NCBI GenBank assembly: GCA_902786565.1
Contig: CADACW010000009.1
Location: 34,294-98,293, forward strand
DNA: 64,000 nucleotides
Direction: 5' to 3'
Source of the DNA: an uncultured Prevotellaceae bacterium
GTDB taxonomy: Bacteria > Bacteroidota > Bacteroidia > Bacteroidales > Bacteroidaceae
The position numbers and the translations under genes are program-made. Positions 1 through 8,334 of the stretch are shown here, piece after piece (the stretch's first letter is position 1; the number at the start of each line of letters is the position of its first letter). The notes beneath the pieces are model-generated. The model was not told the origin of the DNA and ran no database searches. It was given only the letters and a program-made list of their open reading frames with translations.

Positions 1-1
1 G

Positions 2-625
2 GCCCCCTCGAACATCAACCGCCAACTCATGGCCACCACCACCACACTGGGCCAACCCAAGGTGGAGGCACTGCGCCAACGCCTGCTCGACATCAACCCT
101 GAAGCGCACGTCACCGCTCTTCAGGCCACTTTTTGCGAAGAGACAGTCGCACAGTTTTCACTCGGCGACTACGACTACATCGTCGACGCCATCGATTCGC
201 TGAAGGACAAAGCCCTGCTCATCCTGAGGGCCTGCCAGACCGGGGGCACGCTATTCGCCTCGATGGGCGCTGCCCTCAAGACCGACCCTTCGCGCATACG
301 TGCCACCGAGTTTTGGAAGGTGGAGGGCGACCCGCTGGCAAGGGCCCTGCGCCACCGTTTCAAGGCGATGGGCCAATTCCCCGCCCGCAAGTTCCAATGT
401 GTCTACTCCGACGAGAAGCCCATCACTCCCGTAGTGACAACCGCCTCATCACCCACCAAGAACGGGGAGGAGACTACCACCAAAGGCTCGCTGGTTCACA
501 TCACCGCCATTTTCGGCTTCACGCTGGCCAGCCTGGTCCTGCGCCATGCCGCCCAACCCGAAACCTTGACCTCTCCTGCCCCCTTGAAAGGCGAGGAAAA
601 GACAAATAACGACCCCAAACTATGA
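2..625 (+). CDS. tcdA: tRNA threonylcarbamoyladenosine dehydratase TcdA (ThiF/E1-like), 5'-truncated by the window edge
   Basis: Open from base 2 with no start in the window, so the N-terminal nucleotide-binding part is missing. The 208 visible residues begin with NRQL, the NxNRQ element of E1-like/ThiF enzymes, followed by DYDYIVDAIDSLKDKA, which fits the VIDAIDS stretch of E. coli TcdA/CsdL, and end with the family's hydrophobic tail segment HITAIFGFTLASLVL. Family knowledge: TcdA uses ATP to cyclise t6A37 of ANN-decoding tRNAs to ct6A. The internal ATG at base 29 is not a real start, because the conserved NRQ motif lies upstream of it. The last four bases overlap the next gene as ATGA, implying translational coupling. 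Well supported by family resemblance read by eye. Confidence 0.85.
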   Translation, partial: APSNINRQLMATTTTLGQPKVEALRQRLLDINPEAHVTALQATFCEETVAQFSLGDYDYIVDAIDSLKDKALLILRACQTGGTLFASMGAALKTDPSRIRATEFWKVEGDPLARALRHRFKAMGQFPARKFQCVYSDEKPITPVVTTASSPTKNGEETTTKGSLVHITAIFGFTLASLVLRHAAQPETLTSPAPLKGEEKTNNDPKL

Positions 626-1734
626 ACGACATCAAGAAAATAGTACTCACAGGAGGACCCTGCGCGGGCAAGACCACCGCCCTGGTACGCATCATCGAGC
701 ACTTCTCCAGCCGGGGCTTTAAGGTGTTCACCATCCCCGAAGTGCCAACGCTCTTCACCCAGGCAGGCATGAACTACCTGACGAAGAACCAAGCTTTCTT
801 CTACGAGGGCGAGAAGGCCACCCTGGAGATTCAGCTGGCGCTGGAAGACCGATTCCTGCGCATGGCACAAGCCTGCACCAGCCCCTGCGTCATCGTGTGC
901 GACAGGGGAGCCATGGACATCTCGGCCTATATGACGCCCGAAACGTGGGGAGACATCACCCGTGCCGTAGGCACCAGCACGCCAGAGCTGCGCGAGCGCT
1001 ACGATGCCGTGCTGCATCTGGTATCGGCAGCCGACGGTGCCGAGCAGTACTACACCACGGCCAACAACGCCCAGCGGTTGGAGGCGATGGATGAGGAGGG
1101 ACTGCGCATTGCCCGCATGCTCGACAAGAAAGTGATACACGCCTGGACGGGGCACCCCCACCTGCGCGTCATCAACAACCACGACGACTTTGAGACCAAG
1201 ATGCACCGCGTGCTGAAGGAAATCAGCCAAGTGCTGGGCCTGCCCCAGCCCATCGAGGAGGAGCGCAAGTACAAGGTGCAGATTGTGGGGCCGATACCCG
1301 ACGACAGCACCGTGAGCGACATCCACCAGCTCTACCTGAAGGGCTACACCGGGGCCGAAGAGCGACTGCGCCGCCGCTCGTGGGGCAAGAAGACCGTCTA
1401 CGTGCACACCACGAAGAAGCAGACGGCCGAAAACGAAGAACTGGTCATCGAGCGGCAGCTCAACCAGAACCTCTACGAGATGATGCTCCCCCTGGCCGAC
1501 CCTGAACGGGAGGCCATCCACAAGGTGCGCCACAGCTTCATCTGGAAGGGGCAGTACTTCGAGATAGACAACTACCAAGGGGCGCTGGAGGGGCTCACCA
1601 TCCTTGAGACCAAGGGCATTGCCGAAGACGAGCCGGTCAAGTTCCCCCCATTCGTCAAGGTGCTGCAGGACGTCACGGGCAACAAGGACTATTACAACTA
1701 TAACTTGGCAAGAAAAACAGAACAAAATCAATAA
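622..1734 (+). CDS. P-loop NTPase fused to a CYTH-like domain (TTD14/AAA_28-type)
   Basis: 370 residues in two parts. Residues about 5-190 form a P-loop kinase/ATPase with the Walker [10 protein letters not shown] (11-19) and a Walker B-like [10 protein letters not shown], of the NadR/AAA_28 type. Residues about 215-365 resemble a CYTH/triphosphate-tunnel domain: EEERKYKV is like the ExExK signature, followed by [16 protein letters not shown] and ILETKG strands rich in paired charged residues. This order is that of animal TTD14 and its bacterial relatives. CYTH domains bind or hydrolyse triphosphate-containing ligands; the substrate here is unknown. It overlaps tcdA by ATGA and is followed by asd after 23 nt. 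The domain call is fairly sure, the function is not. Confidence 0.75.
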   Translation: MNDIKKIVLTGGPCAGKTTALVRIIEHFSSRGFKVFTIPEVPTLFTQAGMNYLTKNQAFFYEGEKATLEIQLALEDRFLRMAQACTSPCVIVCDRGAMDISAYMTPETWGDITRAVGTSTPELRERYDAVLHLVSAADGAEQYYTTANNAQRLEAMDEEGLRIARMLDKKVIHAWTGHPHLRVINNHDDFETKMHRVLKEISQVLGLPQPIEEERKYKVQIVGPIPDDSTVSDIHQLYLKGYTGAEERLRRRSWGKKTVYVHTTKKQTAENEELVIERQLNQNLYEMMLPLADPEREAIHKVRHSFIWKGQYFEIDNYQGALEGLTILETKGIAEDEPVKFPPFVKVLQDVTGNKDYYNYNLARKTEQNQ

Positions 1735-1757
1735 TCAACACAAAGAGAGAAAAAGCA

Positions 1758-2774
1758 ATGAAAGTAGCAATTGTGGGCGCCAGCGGCGCCGTGGGCCAGG
1801 AGTTCCTGCGCCTTTTAGACGAGAGAAATTTTCCGATGGACCAACTTGTGCTCTTCGGCTCGGAGCGTTCAGCAGGCCGCAAGTACACCTTCCGCGGCAA
1901 GGAACTGGAGGTGAAGCTGCTGCAGCACAACGACGACTTCCGCGACATCGACATCGCCTTCACTTCGGCCGGAGCAGGCACCAGCAAGGAGTTTGCCGAG
2001 ACCATCACCAAGTACGGGTGCGTAATGATAGACAACAGCTCGGCCTTCCGTATGGACGACGATGTGCCCTTGGTGGTGCCCGAGTGCAACGCCGAGGATG
2101 CCCTGAACCGTCCTCGCGGCATCATTGCCAACCCCAATTGCACAACCATCATGATGGTGGTGGTGCTGCAGCCCCTTGAACAGTTGAGCCACATCAAGCG
2201 CATCCACGTCTCTTCCTACCAGAGCGCGTCGGGAGCCGGTGCCGCCGCCATGACCGAACTGCAGCAACAGTACAAGGAGATAGTGGAGACGGGCGAGGTG
2301 AAGACTATCAACAAGTTCCCCCACCAATTGGCCTACAACGTCATTCCGCAGATTGACGTGTTCCAGCCCAACGGCTACACCAAGGAGGAGATGAAGATGT
2401 ACAACGAGACACGCAAAATCATGCATACCGACGCCCGCTGCTCGGCCATGTGCGTGCGCGTCAGCTCACTGCGCAGCCACTCTGAGAGCGTGTGGATTGA
2501 GACGGAGCGCCCCTTGGAGGTGGCAGAGGCCCAGCAGGCCATAGCCCAGGCCCCCGGCTGCATGCTGGTGGACGACCCCGCCACACTGACCTACCCGATG
2601 CCGCTCGACACCGCCGGCAAGGACAATGTCTTCGTGGGCCGCGTGCGCAAAGACCTGGCCAACGACAACGGCCTGACCTTCTGGCTTTCGGGCGACCAGA
2701 TTCGCAAGGGAGCCGCCCTCAACGCCGTGCAGATAGGCGAATACCTTATCAAGGCTGGCAGCGTGGGCAAATAG
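1758..2774 (+). CDS. asd: Aspartate-semialdehyde dehydrogenase
   Basis: 338 residues, normal for the family. It makes L-aspartate 4-semialdehyde from aspartyl-4-phosphate with NADPH, in the cytoplasm, feeding lysine/diaminopimelate, threonine and methionine synthesis. The N-terminal [13 protein letters not shown] is the Rossmann dinucleotide loop, and the catalytic cysteine sits in NPNCTT (C128). A conserved [12 protein letters not shown] segment and the C-terminal NALQIGEY-like end ([10 protein letters not shown]) are present. It is third in a + strand run after tcdA and the P-loop/CYTH gene. Its stop codon directly abuts the stop of the convergent gene on the other strand, with no spacer or terminator between. 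Confidence 0.97.
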   Translation: MKVAIVGASGAVGQEFLRLLDERNFPMDQLVLFGSERSAGRKYTFRGKELEVKLLQHNDDFRDIDIAFTSAGAGTSKEFAETITKYGCVMIDNSSAFRMDDDVPLVVPECNAEDALNRPRGIIANPNCTTIMMVVVLQPLEQLSHIKRIHVSSYQSASGAGAAAMTELQQQYKEIVETGEVKTINKFPHQLAYNVIPQIDVFQPNGYTKEEMKMYNETRKIMHTDARCSAMCVRVSSLRSHSESVWIETERPLEVAEAQQAIAQAPGCMLVDDPATLTYPMPLDTAGKDNVFVGRVRKDLANDNGLTFWLSGDQIRKGAALNAVQIGEYLIKAGSVGK

Positions 2775-3782
2775 TCACTGCCCACCCAAACGGGAGAAAT
2801 ATTCGGTCACATCGTCCCACGTCTTGAACGTGTCGCTCCCGAAGTCGATGATTGTGGCCATCGCATCTTTAGTGGCGGCTGCCTCAATGAGGTAGTCGCC
2901 ATATAGTAGGCGCCGCTGGTTGGTAAAGACGGTGTGGCCCCATGCCGGCACGTTGATGTACTGCTCCAGCCAGGCCGTTGCCTGGGCGTAGAGCTGGGGC
3001 GCTGACGTGGGTGCCGGACAAACAAAATAGACCTGATAGTTTTCTATGAGCTGGCGCACGGCTTTCTGTGCCGACGGCCGTGCCTGACTGTCGGCGGCGG
3101 GCTGCTGCCAGAGCGTCTCGATGCCTATATAGATGATGGGCCGCTCGCGGCCCTCCTGGCGGTCATCAATCCAGCGAATGACGGGCATCACAGAGTGCAT
3201 ATAGGAACGGTCGTCCATGCGGTGCTCGCCGTGGAAATGCATGGCATTAGGGTAGTGCTGGTGGAACAGGTCGAAGGTGTCCACCAGATCGTCCTTGTCG
3301 CCGAAGAGGCCGAACACGCGCTGCTGCTCGTCAGTGGTGACGGCGGCGAAACGCTGTTCCGACACCTGGCGGTATTCTTTCACCAGCGCCTTGTCCACAT
3401 AGAACTGCTGAACGCCGTCCAGACGGGGATTCTGGAAGGTCTGCGTGCCCGTCATGCCGTGGGCTTGCATCGTGTCGGCTATCTGAAGGGCGGGGTTGAT
3501 GCAGATGCGGTCGAAACCGTAGAGCTGCTCAGTGTACATGCCTCCCATCGATGTTCCCACAATGAGCTGTGGCTGCTCCTGCCTGCAAATGGCCTGCAGC
3601 AACTCCTGCGCCTCGGCGGGGTGCACGGGCAGGTCGGGGGCAATCACCTTGGCATTGGGCAGAACGGTGCGCAGACGGGTCACGGTGCCCGACTGGCCAC
3701 TGCTGCCAAAACCGTGGACATACAGCAAAGTCTTTCCCTTCATCAAGTCGGGAAACTGTTTGACATAGGGGTTCTCAATCAT
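2775..3782 (-). CDS. YqiA-like alpha/beta-hydrolase fused to a degenerate HAD 5'-nucleotidase-like domain
   Basis: 335 residues. The first ~190 look like a UPF0227/YqiA esterase: LLYVHGFGSSGQSGT near the start, the nucleophile elbow GTSMGG, an acid in FGDKDDLVD and a late histidine region (HFHGEHRM). The last ~130 resemble 5'(3')-deoxyribonucleotidases of the NT5C type: VYFVCPAPTSAPQLYAQATAWLEQY, then FTNQRRLLYGDYLIEA, which lines up with the TRDKT..GDLLIDD region of that family. The domain looks catalytically dead: where the DxDxT-type nucleophile should be, the chain reads IIYIGIETL, and the lysine and final acidic pair are changed. Last gene of a - strand operon, 3 nt after the antiporter gene. 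The esterase call is solid; the nucleotidase ancestry is my alignment by eye. Confidence 0.7.
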   Translation of the reverse strand: MIENPYVKQFPDLMKGKTLLYVHGFGSSGQSGTVTRLRTVLPNAKVIAPDLPVHPAEAQELLQAICRQEQPQLIVGTSMGGMYTEQLYGFDRICINPALQIADTMQAHGMTGTQTFQNPRLDGVQQFYVDKALVKEYRQVSEQRFAAVTTDEQQRVFGLFGDKDDLVDTFDLFHQHYPNAMHFHGEHRMDDRSYMHSVMPVIRWIDDRQEGRERPIIYIGIETLWQQPAADSQARPSAQKAVRQLIENYQVYFVCPAPTSAPQLYAQATAWLEQYINVPAWGHTVFTNQRRLLYGDYLIEAAATKDAMATIIDFGSDTFKTWDDVTEYFSRLGGQ

Positions 3783-3785
3783 CGT

Positions 3786-5156
3786 TCAGAAAAATGTTAC
3801 CTCAAGGAAGAGGATGGCCAGCCCGGCCACGAAGCCTGCCAGCACCTTGGGCGTGATGTTCTTCAGATACCAGCCCAGCTTGATGTGTTCCATCTTCATC
3901 AGGGCCACGCCGCTGATGCAGCCCACCGAGAAAAGACAGCCGCCGACGGCGGTGCAGTAGGCGATGACCTTCCAGTAGGCACCGTTCTGGGCATAGTCGC
4001 CAGCATTCCACACGTCGTAGAGCGAAATGTCGGTGACGGCGATGAGGAACGAGTCGACCACGCTGCCCAGCAGGCCTGAGAGAATGCCCACGACCCACAG
4101 GTTGTCGATGGTCTTGTCGATCCAGTCGGCCACATCGATGAGCACGCCCGTCTCGTAGGCCACTCCCATGCCCAGCATGACGCCCATCACGAAGAGCATC
4201 TGCTGCAGGGCCTGATACTGGATGATGCGTGGCATGCGGCGCTGCATCATCTGGTCTGAATTGTCGAGTTTGCGGTTGAAGGCCTCGTTGACCACCCAAA
4301 GCACGGAGAGCACGCAGAGCGCGCCAAGGAATGCGGGCAGCCGGGTGATGCTGAGGAATGTGGGCACAAACCAGAGTCCGCCGATGCCCACCACGAGCAT
4401 GAGTATGCGCTGCCAGCGGTTCAGGCGGGTGTCGTCGCCCCTGTAGGGGGCCATGACCCACTCTATCTCAATCCTGGGCGGCAGCTGTCGGCTGATGAGC
4501 GCCGTGGGCAGCACCCAGGCCACGATGGCCGGCAGGGCCAGATAGGCCGAGAAGTTGGTGGCTGTGACGGCCTCGTTGGCCCAAAGTATGAGCCCAGTTG
4601 GGTCGCCAATCACGGTGAAACATCCGCCACAGACGGCAGCCAGCACCACGGCAGCGCCGATGAGCTTGCGCTGCGCCCTGTTCTTGACGATGGTGTGCAT
4701 CGTGACGAGCATCAGGATGGTGGTAGTCAGGTTGTCAAGATTGGCCGAGAGGATGAAGGTGGCCAGCGTGATGGTCCAGAGCATGCGGTTGGGGTTGCGT
4801 GTGCGAATCCACTCGCTGATGAAGTCGAAGCAGCCGTTGGTGTTCAGAATCTCAATAATCGACATGGTGGCCAGCAGATACATCACGATGGCGGCGGCCT
4901 TGCCCACATACTTGAGGAAGATGCCGTCGTAGATGAAGTTCTTGATGATGCTGCTGTCAGCCTCGCGTCCCCCCAGGAACTCTGCATACTGTCCGGGGTG
5001 AAGCTGCATCACGAAGTCTTCACCCCAGCAGATGTAGACCACCCACCCGATGGCGGCGAGGAACATGGCAATGGCTGCCTTGTTCACGCCTGTCAGATGA
5101 CCTGTTGCGATGAGCAGGTAACTGACAATGAGCATCAGGACGATGATGAGGGTCAT
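3786..5156 (-). CDS. nhaD: NhaD-type Na+/H+ antiporter
   Basis: 456 residues, strongly hydrophobic, roughly a dozen membrane segments, inner membrane. Family features seen: the conserved SANLDNLTTTILM stretch in the middle and CFTVIGDPTGLILW, both characteristic of NhaD/ArsB-like ion transporters. Such proteins expel Na+ (or Li+) in exchange for protons and help set internal pH. It lies 17 nt after the OmpH-like gene and 3 nt before the esterase fusion gene, so all are likely co-transcribed from the promoter at about 6.05 kb. Ion specificity is inferred from the family. Confidence 0.88.
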   Translation of the reverse strand: MTLIIVLMLIVSYLLIATGHLTGVNKAAIAMFLAAIGWVVYICWGEDFVMQLHPGQYAEFLGGREADSSIIKNFIYDGIFLKYVGKAAAIVMYLLATMSIIEILNTNGCFDFISEWIRTRNPNRMLWTITLATFILSANLDNLTTTILMLVTMHTIVKNRAQRKLIGAAVVLAAVCGGCFTVIGDPTGLILWANEAVTATNFSAYLALPAIVAWVLPTALISRQLPPRIEIEWVMAPYRGDDTRLNRWQRILMLVVGIGGLWFVPTFLSITRLPAFLGALCVLSVLWVVNEAFNRKLDNSDQMMQRRMPRIIQYQALQQMLFVMGVMLGMGVAYETGVLIDVADWIDKTIDNLWVVGILSGLLGSVVDSFLIAVTDISLYDVWNAGDYAQNGAYWKVIAYCTAVGGCLFSVGCISGVALMKMEHIKLGWYLKNITPKVLAGFVAGLAILFLEVTFF

Positions 5157-5173
5157 AAGGCGTTATGTTGCGC

Positions 5174-5818
5174 TTATTTCGCGGTCTGCTTGCTGGTCTT
5201 TGTAGTGTCGGCAGGAGCAGCGGGAGCTGCAGGTGCGGCACCCTTCTTGTAGCGGCGGTTCATGCCGTTCACCACCTCGTCGGTGATGTCGAGCAGACGG
5301 CTGGCATGCAGGATGGCTGCCTTGTTGAGAATCAGGTCGTACTTCTTGTCGGCGTTATAGTCGGCCAGGAAGTGGTCCAGACTGTCCTGGAAGGCTTGCA
5401 GGAACTTCTGCTGCTCGTTGGCCAGTTCGGCCTCGAGACGCTGCTGCAGTGCCATCAGATTGTTCTGCTCGCGCTGAAGTGCAGCCTGTGCGCCTTCGGC
5501 CTGCTCACGGCTGGTGAAGCCGTTGTTCTGGAGCTTCTGCTGGAAGTTGGCCACGTTTTTCTCCAACTGCTGCGACTTGGTTTGGATGGTGTTGCGGGCA
5601 TTGGTGCCCTTCTTCTCCAGTTCGAGTGTGGTCTGCTTTGCAAACTCATACTGAGCGGTGAGGGTGTCGATTTCGATGAAGGCGATGCGCATGCCTCCTG
5701 TCTGCCCGCCGTCTTCGGCCATGGGCTGGTCGTCCATCTTGGGGGCCTGGTTGTTGCACGAGTTCATCAGAGTGGCCAGGGCCACCAGCGCCAATGCGCG
5801 AAGGATGTTCTTTTTCAT
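5174..5818 (-). CDS. OmpH/Skp-family periplasmic lipoprotein
   Basis: 214 residues with a lipoprotein signal: a hydrophobic start, then the lipobox-like LMNSCNN with the cysteine at residue 21. The body from RIAFIEIDTL matches the start of OmpH/Skp chaperones, followed by a long charged alpha-helical coiled-coil stretch (about residues 70-165) with many Q, E and K, and the closing YDLILNKAAILHAS, like Skp's YDLVLD segment. Skp proteins hold unfolded outer-membrane proteins in the periplasm. A proline/alanine tail (GAAPAAPAAPADTTK) ends the protein. It sits between the small membrane protein gene (10 nt upstream) and the antiporter gene (17 nt downstream). Confidence 0.88.
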   Translation of the reverse strand: MKKNILRALALVALATLMNSCNNQAPKMDDQPMAEDGGQTGGMRIAFIEIDTLTAQYEFAKQTTLELEKKGTNARNTIQTKSQQLEKNVANFQQKLQNNGFTSREQAEGAQAALQREQNNLMALQQRLEAELANEQQKFLQAFQDSLDHFLADYNADKKYDLILNKAAILHASRLLDITDEVVNGMNRRYKKGAAPAAPAAPADTTKTSKQTAK

Positions 5819-5828
5819 TTCTTTGTTT

Positions 5829-6023
5829 TTAGTGTTTATTTGTTTTTGTTCGTTGTTCGCGGTCTTGCTCTATCACACAGTGTATGCCCCTCTGCTTCAT
5901 GGCCTCGGAGTCGCCGATGTGCATGGACGAGAAACTCCCGTTGCGCCTGAACAGCAGTTTGACGCACAGCAGCGCCACGGCTGCACCAATCAGCAGGATG
6001 CTGGCAATGATAGGTTCAATCAT
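5829..6023 (-). CDS. Small conserved single-pass membrane protein
   Basis: 64 residues. One strong transmembrane helix at the N-terminus (IIASILLIGAAVALLCVKLLF), then a short soluble tail with GSFSSMHIGDSEAMKQRGIHCV. This layout (a helix, then an 'H.g.s.am...GI.C...QD' tail) recurs in small Bacteroidales proteins of unknown role. It is the first gene of the - strand operon, 10 nt ahead of the OmpH-like gene, and has a -7 box (6048-6055) about 25 nt upstream. The operon position and conserved tail make it a real gene; I cannot name a function. Confidence 0.72.
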   Translation of the reverse strand: MIEPIIASILLIGAAVALLCVKLLFRRNGSFSSMHIGDSEAMKQRGIHCVIEQDREQRTKTNKH

Positions 6024-6047
6024 GTCTGTCTCGCTCTATTTCGCGTG

Positions 6048-6055
6048 CAAAGATA
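6048..6055 (-). promoter_or_regulatory. Bacteroidetes-type -7 box for the 6023-to-2775 operon
   Basis: Reads TATCTTTG on the - strand, matching TAnnTTTG. No convincing -33 TTTG at the usual spacing. It lies 25 nt before the ATG of the small membrane protein. Confidence 0.5.
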
Positions 6056-6132
6056 AGCATTAAAAACCAATCAGCGTGCAAGGGAACACTTAAAAATGAA
6101 TAAAACACGCCAAATGCTCTGCCGGCAGGGGG

Positions 6133-8313
6133 TTATTTGACGAATATCTTCTTGCCGTTGCGGATGTAGAGGCCCTTGGCGGGCTGGGCTATGCGGCGTC
6201 CCTGCAGGTCGTAGCAGGCGTTGTCAGCGGCCTGGCTGCCGTCGGCAGTCTGCACATCGGCGATGCCCACGGTGGTGGGGTCGTCGTACTCTATGCTGCG
6301 CAGCGATGACGTGGCTGCCGACCCGCCCACGGTGATGTTGAACACGAAGTTGGCGATGGCGTAGGTCTTGGGGTTCTTGCGATAGCGCAGGGCCTGGCGC
6401 ACGGTGTAGGTCTTGCCCTCGGTGCAGCGGGCGGGATACTGGCCCAGACTGAAGGTGAGCAGCGAGGGGTAGAACTCGGAGAAGACGTAGCCTGAAGCGA
6501 AGGCGCTGACATTGCCCTGCGAGTTGAACCAGTGACCGTAGCCATTGGCCGTGGAGCCACTGCTGGCCAGTGTGCCGCTGGGCGTTACGGCGTAGAACAT
6601 GATGCGGCCGTTGGCCGGGCCGTTTGACGACCATGCCTGCATCTTGGTGTTGATGCTGGTCAGCTCCATCTGGAAGGCGGTGGCCAGTGTGGCGCCGGCG
6701 CGCCCGCTCAGGGTGATGTTGGTGCCACTGTAGCCCGTGGCGTCGCGGGGGATATTGACGTCGTAGGTGAAGGTGCAGTCGGCAATGTCGCGTCCGTCGA
6801 GGTTGGGCTTCACGTAGACGGTGGCACGGTCGGCGATATCAGTGCCTTCGAGCGAGAAGCGGTAGGGCCACATGTCGTCCTTCTCGATGGTGTCGTCCCA
6901 GCGGTGGGTGACGTAGGTCTTCAGGGCGGGCGAGACGACCAGCCAGAGCTGGCTGACGCCCTCGGGCACGGTCATGGTATAGTCGGCAGTGGCCTGCAGG
7001 GCGCCCTGGCAGTAGACGCTGTCTACGGAGAAGTACTGGCGCGAACCATCGTTCATTAGTGCCACATAGCCCATGCGGAAGCCGCGTGAGGCACGGGGGC
7101 CGCCGTTGATGTAGCGGCGCAGCGACGATGTCTCAAAGTTGGAGTTGCCATTGAAGAACTCGCCCGGGTCGGCATCCAGCAGGGGTGAACCCACCACGAG
7201 GCCGGTCAGCGTGGTCGTGACCTCGGTGCCGGCGGCAGGCACCTTCAGGGGTATGACGTTGAAGCCGGTGCCCTGCGGACAGCTGGCCATGGCCACCTGA
7301 TAGGTGGGAAGGGCCTCGTCGTCGACGAGCACACAGCGGTAGTCAAAGTCGCCGATGAAGGCTTTGCGGTAGGGGACGCAGACATCCAGGTCCCAGGTGG
7401 CGCAACGGCAGGCATAGTCGAAGTAGAGCTTGTAGAGATCTCTCACCGAGAGGCCCTTCAGCTTCATCAGGGCCTGGTTGAAGTCGCTGGCGCTGCGGTC
7501 GGTCTGGCCCTTCATGGGCTGGTTCCACACCTTGGCCACAGTCTGGATGTCGTTGTAGTACTGGTTGATGAAATAGTGGAACCAGTAGCTCTGGTAGCGG
7601 TGCCACTCGTGCGAGTAGGCATAGTTGTGGCTGTAGCGGAAAATGGGATAGCTTTGGCTGAACATTTCGTTGGGGTACGACTGTGCTGCCTGCCACTGTG
7701 CGGTCTGCTCCCAAATGGCCTGGCCGTTGCCACAAGCCAGGTGGAAGCCGGTGTTGTCGGTCGACGAGCCCCAATGGTTGTGTCCGCAGGCCTCGGCGAA
7801 GCACATATAGTGGAACGAATGGCCCACCTCATGGGCCACGCTGTGACCGACGGGCTTGCACGTGGAGGGGTTGAGCCAGAGGGCGGAGACCTCGAAGTCA
7901 TAGCCGCCGCCGTAGCAGGTCCACTCCTCGGTGTGGTTCATCAGCACCATCACCTTGTATTTGTTCAGGTTGGAGTTCTGCGGGTCGACAAAGCCGAGCT
8001 GGTTGATTTCCAAGTCGAAGAAACTCTCGCACTTGGCCAGCAGGTCGGGTATGTCTACGTGGAAGAAATTGCTGGCAGGCAGCTCGTGGGGGGCTTTGTT
8101 GCCATAGTACTTGTCCCAGAAGATGATGACGTTGTCGCTCTCCACCGAGCGGGTCTTCGACCAGGTGTACTTGCAGTCGGGGTCGCTCTCCTTGTAGAGC
8201 AGCGTGTCGGTGCGGTTCTGGCGCCACTCGTCGGGAATGTAGACCGTCTTCTGTGCCAAAGCTTGTGAGGCCAGGCCCAGCAGCAATGCAGCTAAAGTAA
8301 AGATTCGTTTCAT
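6133..8313 (-). CDS. Secreted DUF6055/DUF4859-like metalloprotease-type protein with a C-terminal sorting tail
   Basis: 726 residues with a clear signal peptide (MKRIFTLAALLLGLASQALA). Residues about 40-330 carry a zinc-peptidase motif, SVAHEVGHSFHY (HExxH), preceded by a conserved start DNVIIFWDKYYG; this is the DUF6055 pattern. A beta-rich middle follows and then a DUF4859-like region (NTKMQAWSSNG.. ANGYGHWFNSQG). The last residues, CYDLQGRRIAQPAKGLYIRN then GKKIFVK, are the Bacteroidetes C-terminal secretion/sorting tail, so the protein probably reaches the cell surface or medium. It follows the CotH-like gene by 21 nt and is probably co-transcribed with it. The protease activity is inferred from the motif alone. 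Confidence 0.75.
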   Translation of the reverse strand: MKRIFTLAALLLGLASQALAQKTVYIPDEWRQNRTDTLLYKESDPDCKYTWSKTRSVESDNVIIFWDKYYGNKAPHELPASNFFHVDIPDLLAKCESFFDLEINQLGFVDPQNSNLNKYKVMVLMNHTEEWTCYGGGYDFEVSALWLNPSTCKPVGHSVAHEVGHSFHYMCFAEACGHNHWGSSTDNTGFHLACGNGQAIWEQTAQWQAAQSYPNEMFSQSYPIFRYSHNYAYSHEWHRYQSYWFHYFINQYYNDIQTVAKVWNQPMKGQTDRSASDFNQALMKLKGLSVRDLYKLYFDYACRCATWDLDVCVPYRKAFIGDFDYRCVLVDDEALPTYQVAMASCPQGTGFNVIPLKVPAAGTEVTTTLTGLVVGSPLLDADPGEFFNGNSNFETSSLRRYINGGPRASRGFRMGYVALMNDGSRQYFSVDSVYCQGALQATADYTMTVPEGVSQLWLVVSPALKTYVTHRWDDTIEKDDMWPYRFSLEGTDIADRATVYVKPNLDGRDIADCTFTYDVNIPRDATGYSGTNITLSGRAGATLATAFQMELTSINTKMQAWSSNGPANGRIMFYAVTPSGTLASSGSTANGYGHWFNSQGNVSAFASGYVFSEFYPSLLTFSLGQYPARCTEGKTYTVRQALRYRKNPKTYAIANFVFNITVGGSAATSSLRSIEYDDPTTVGIADVQTADGSQAADNACYDLQGRRIAQPAKGLYIRNGKKIFVK

Positions 8314-8334
8314 AGTTTGATAGTTTTATTTTAG

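Noticed and set aside
496-1731. A 411-codon open frame on the - strand opposite the P-loop/CYTH gene
   Set aside because: Leucine/valine/histidine-rich shadow of the real gene on the + strand; no family pattern, and it overlaps the tcdA-coupled gene completely.
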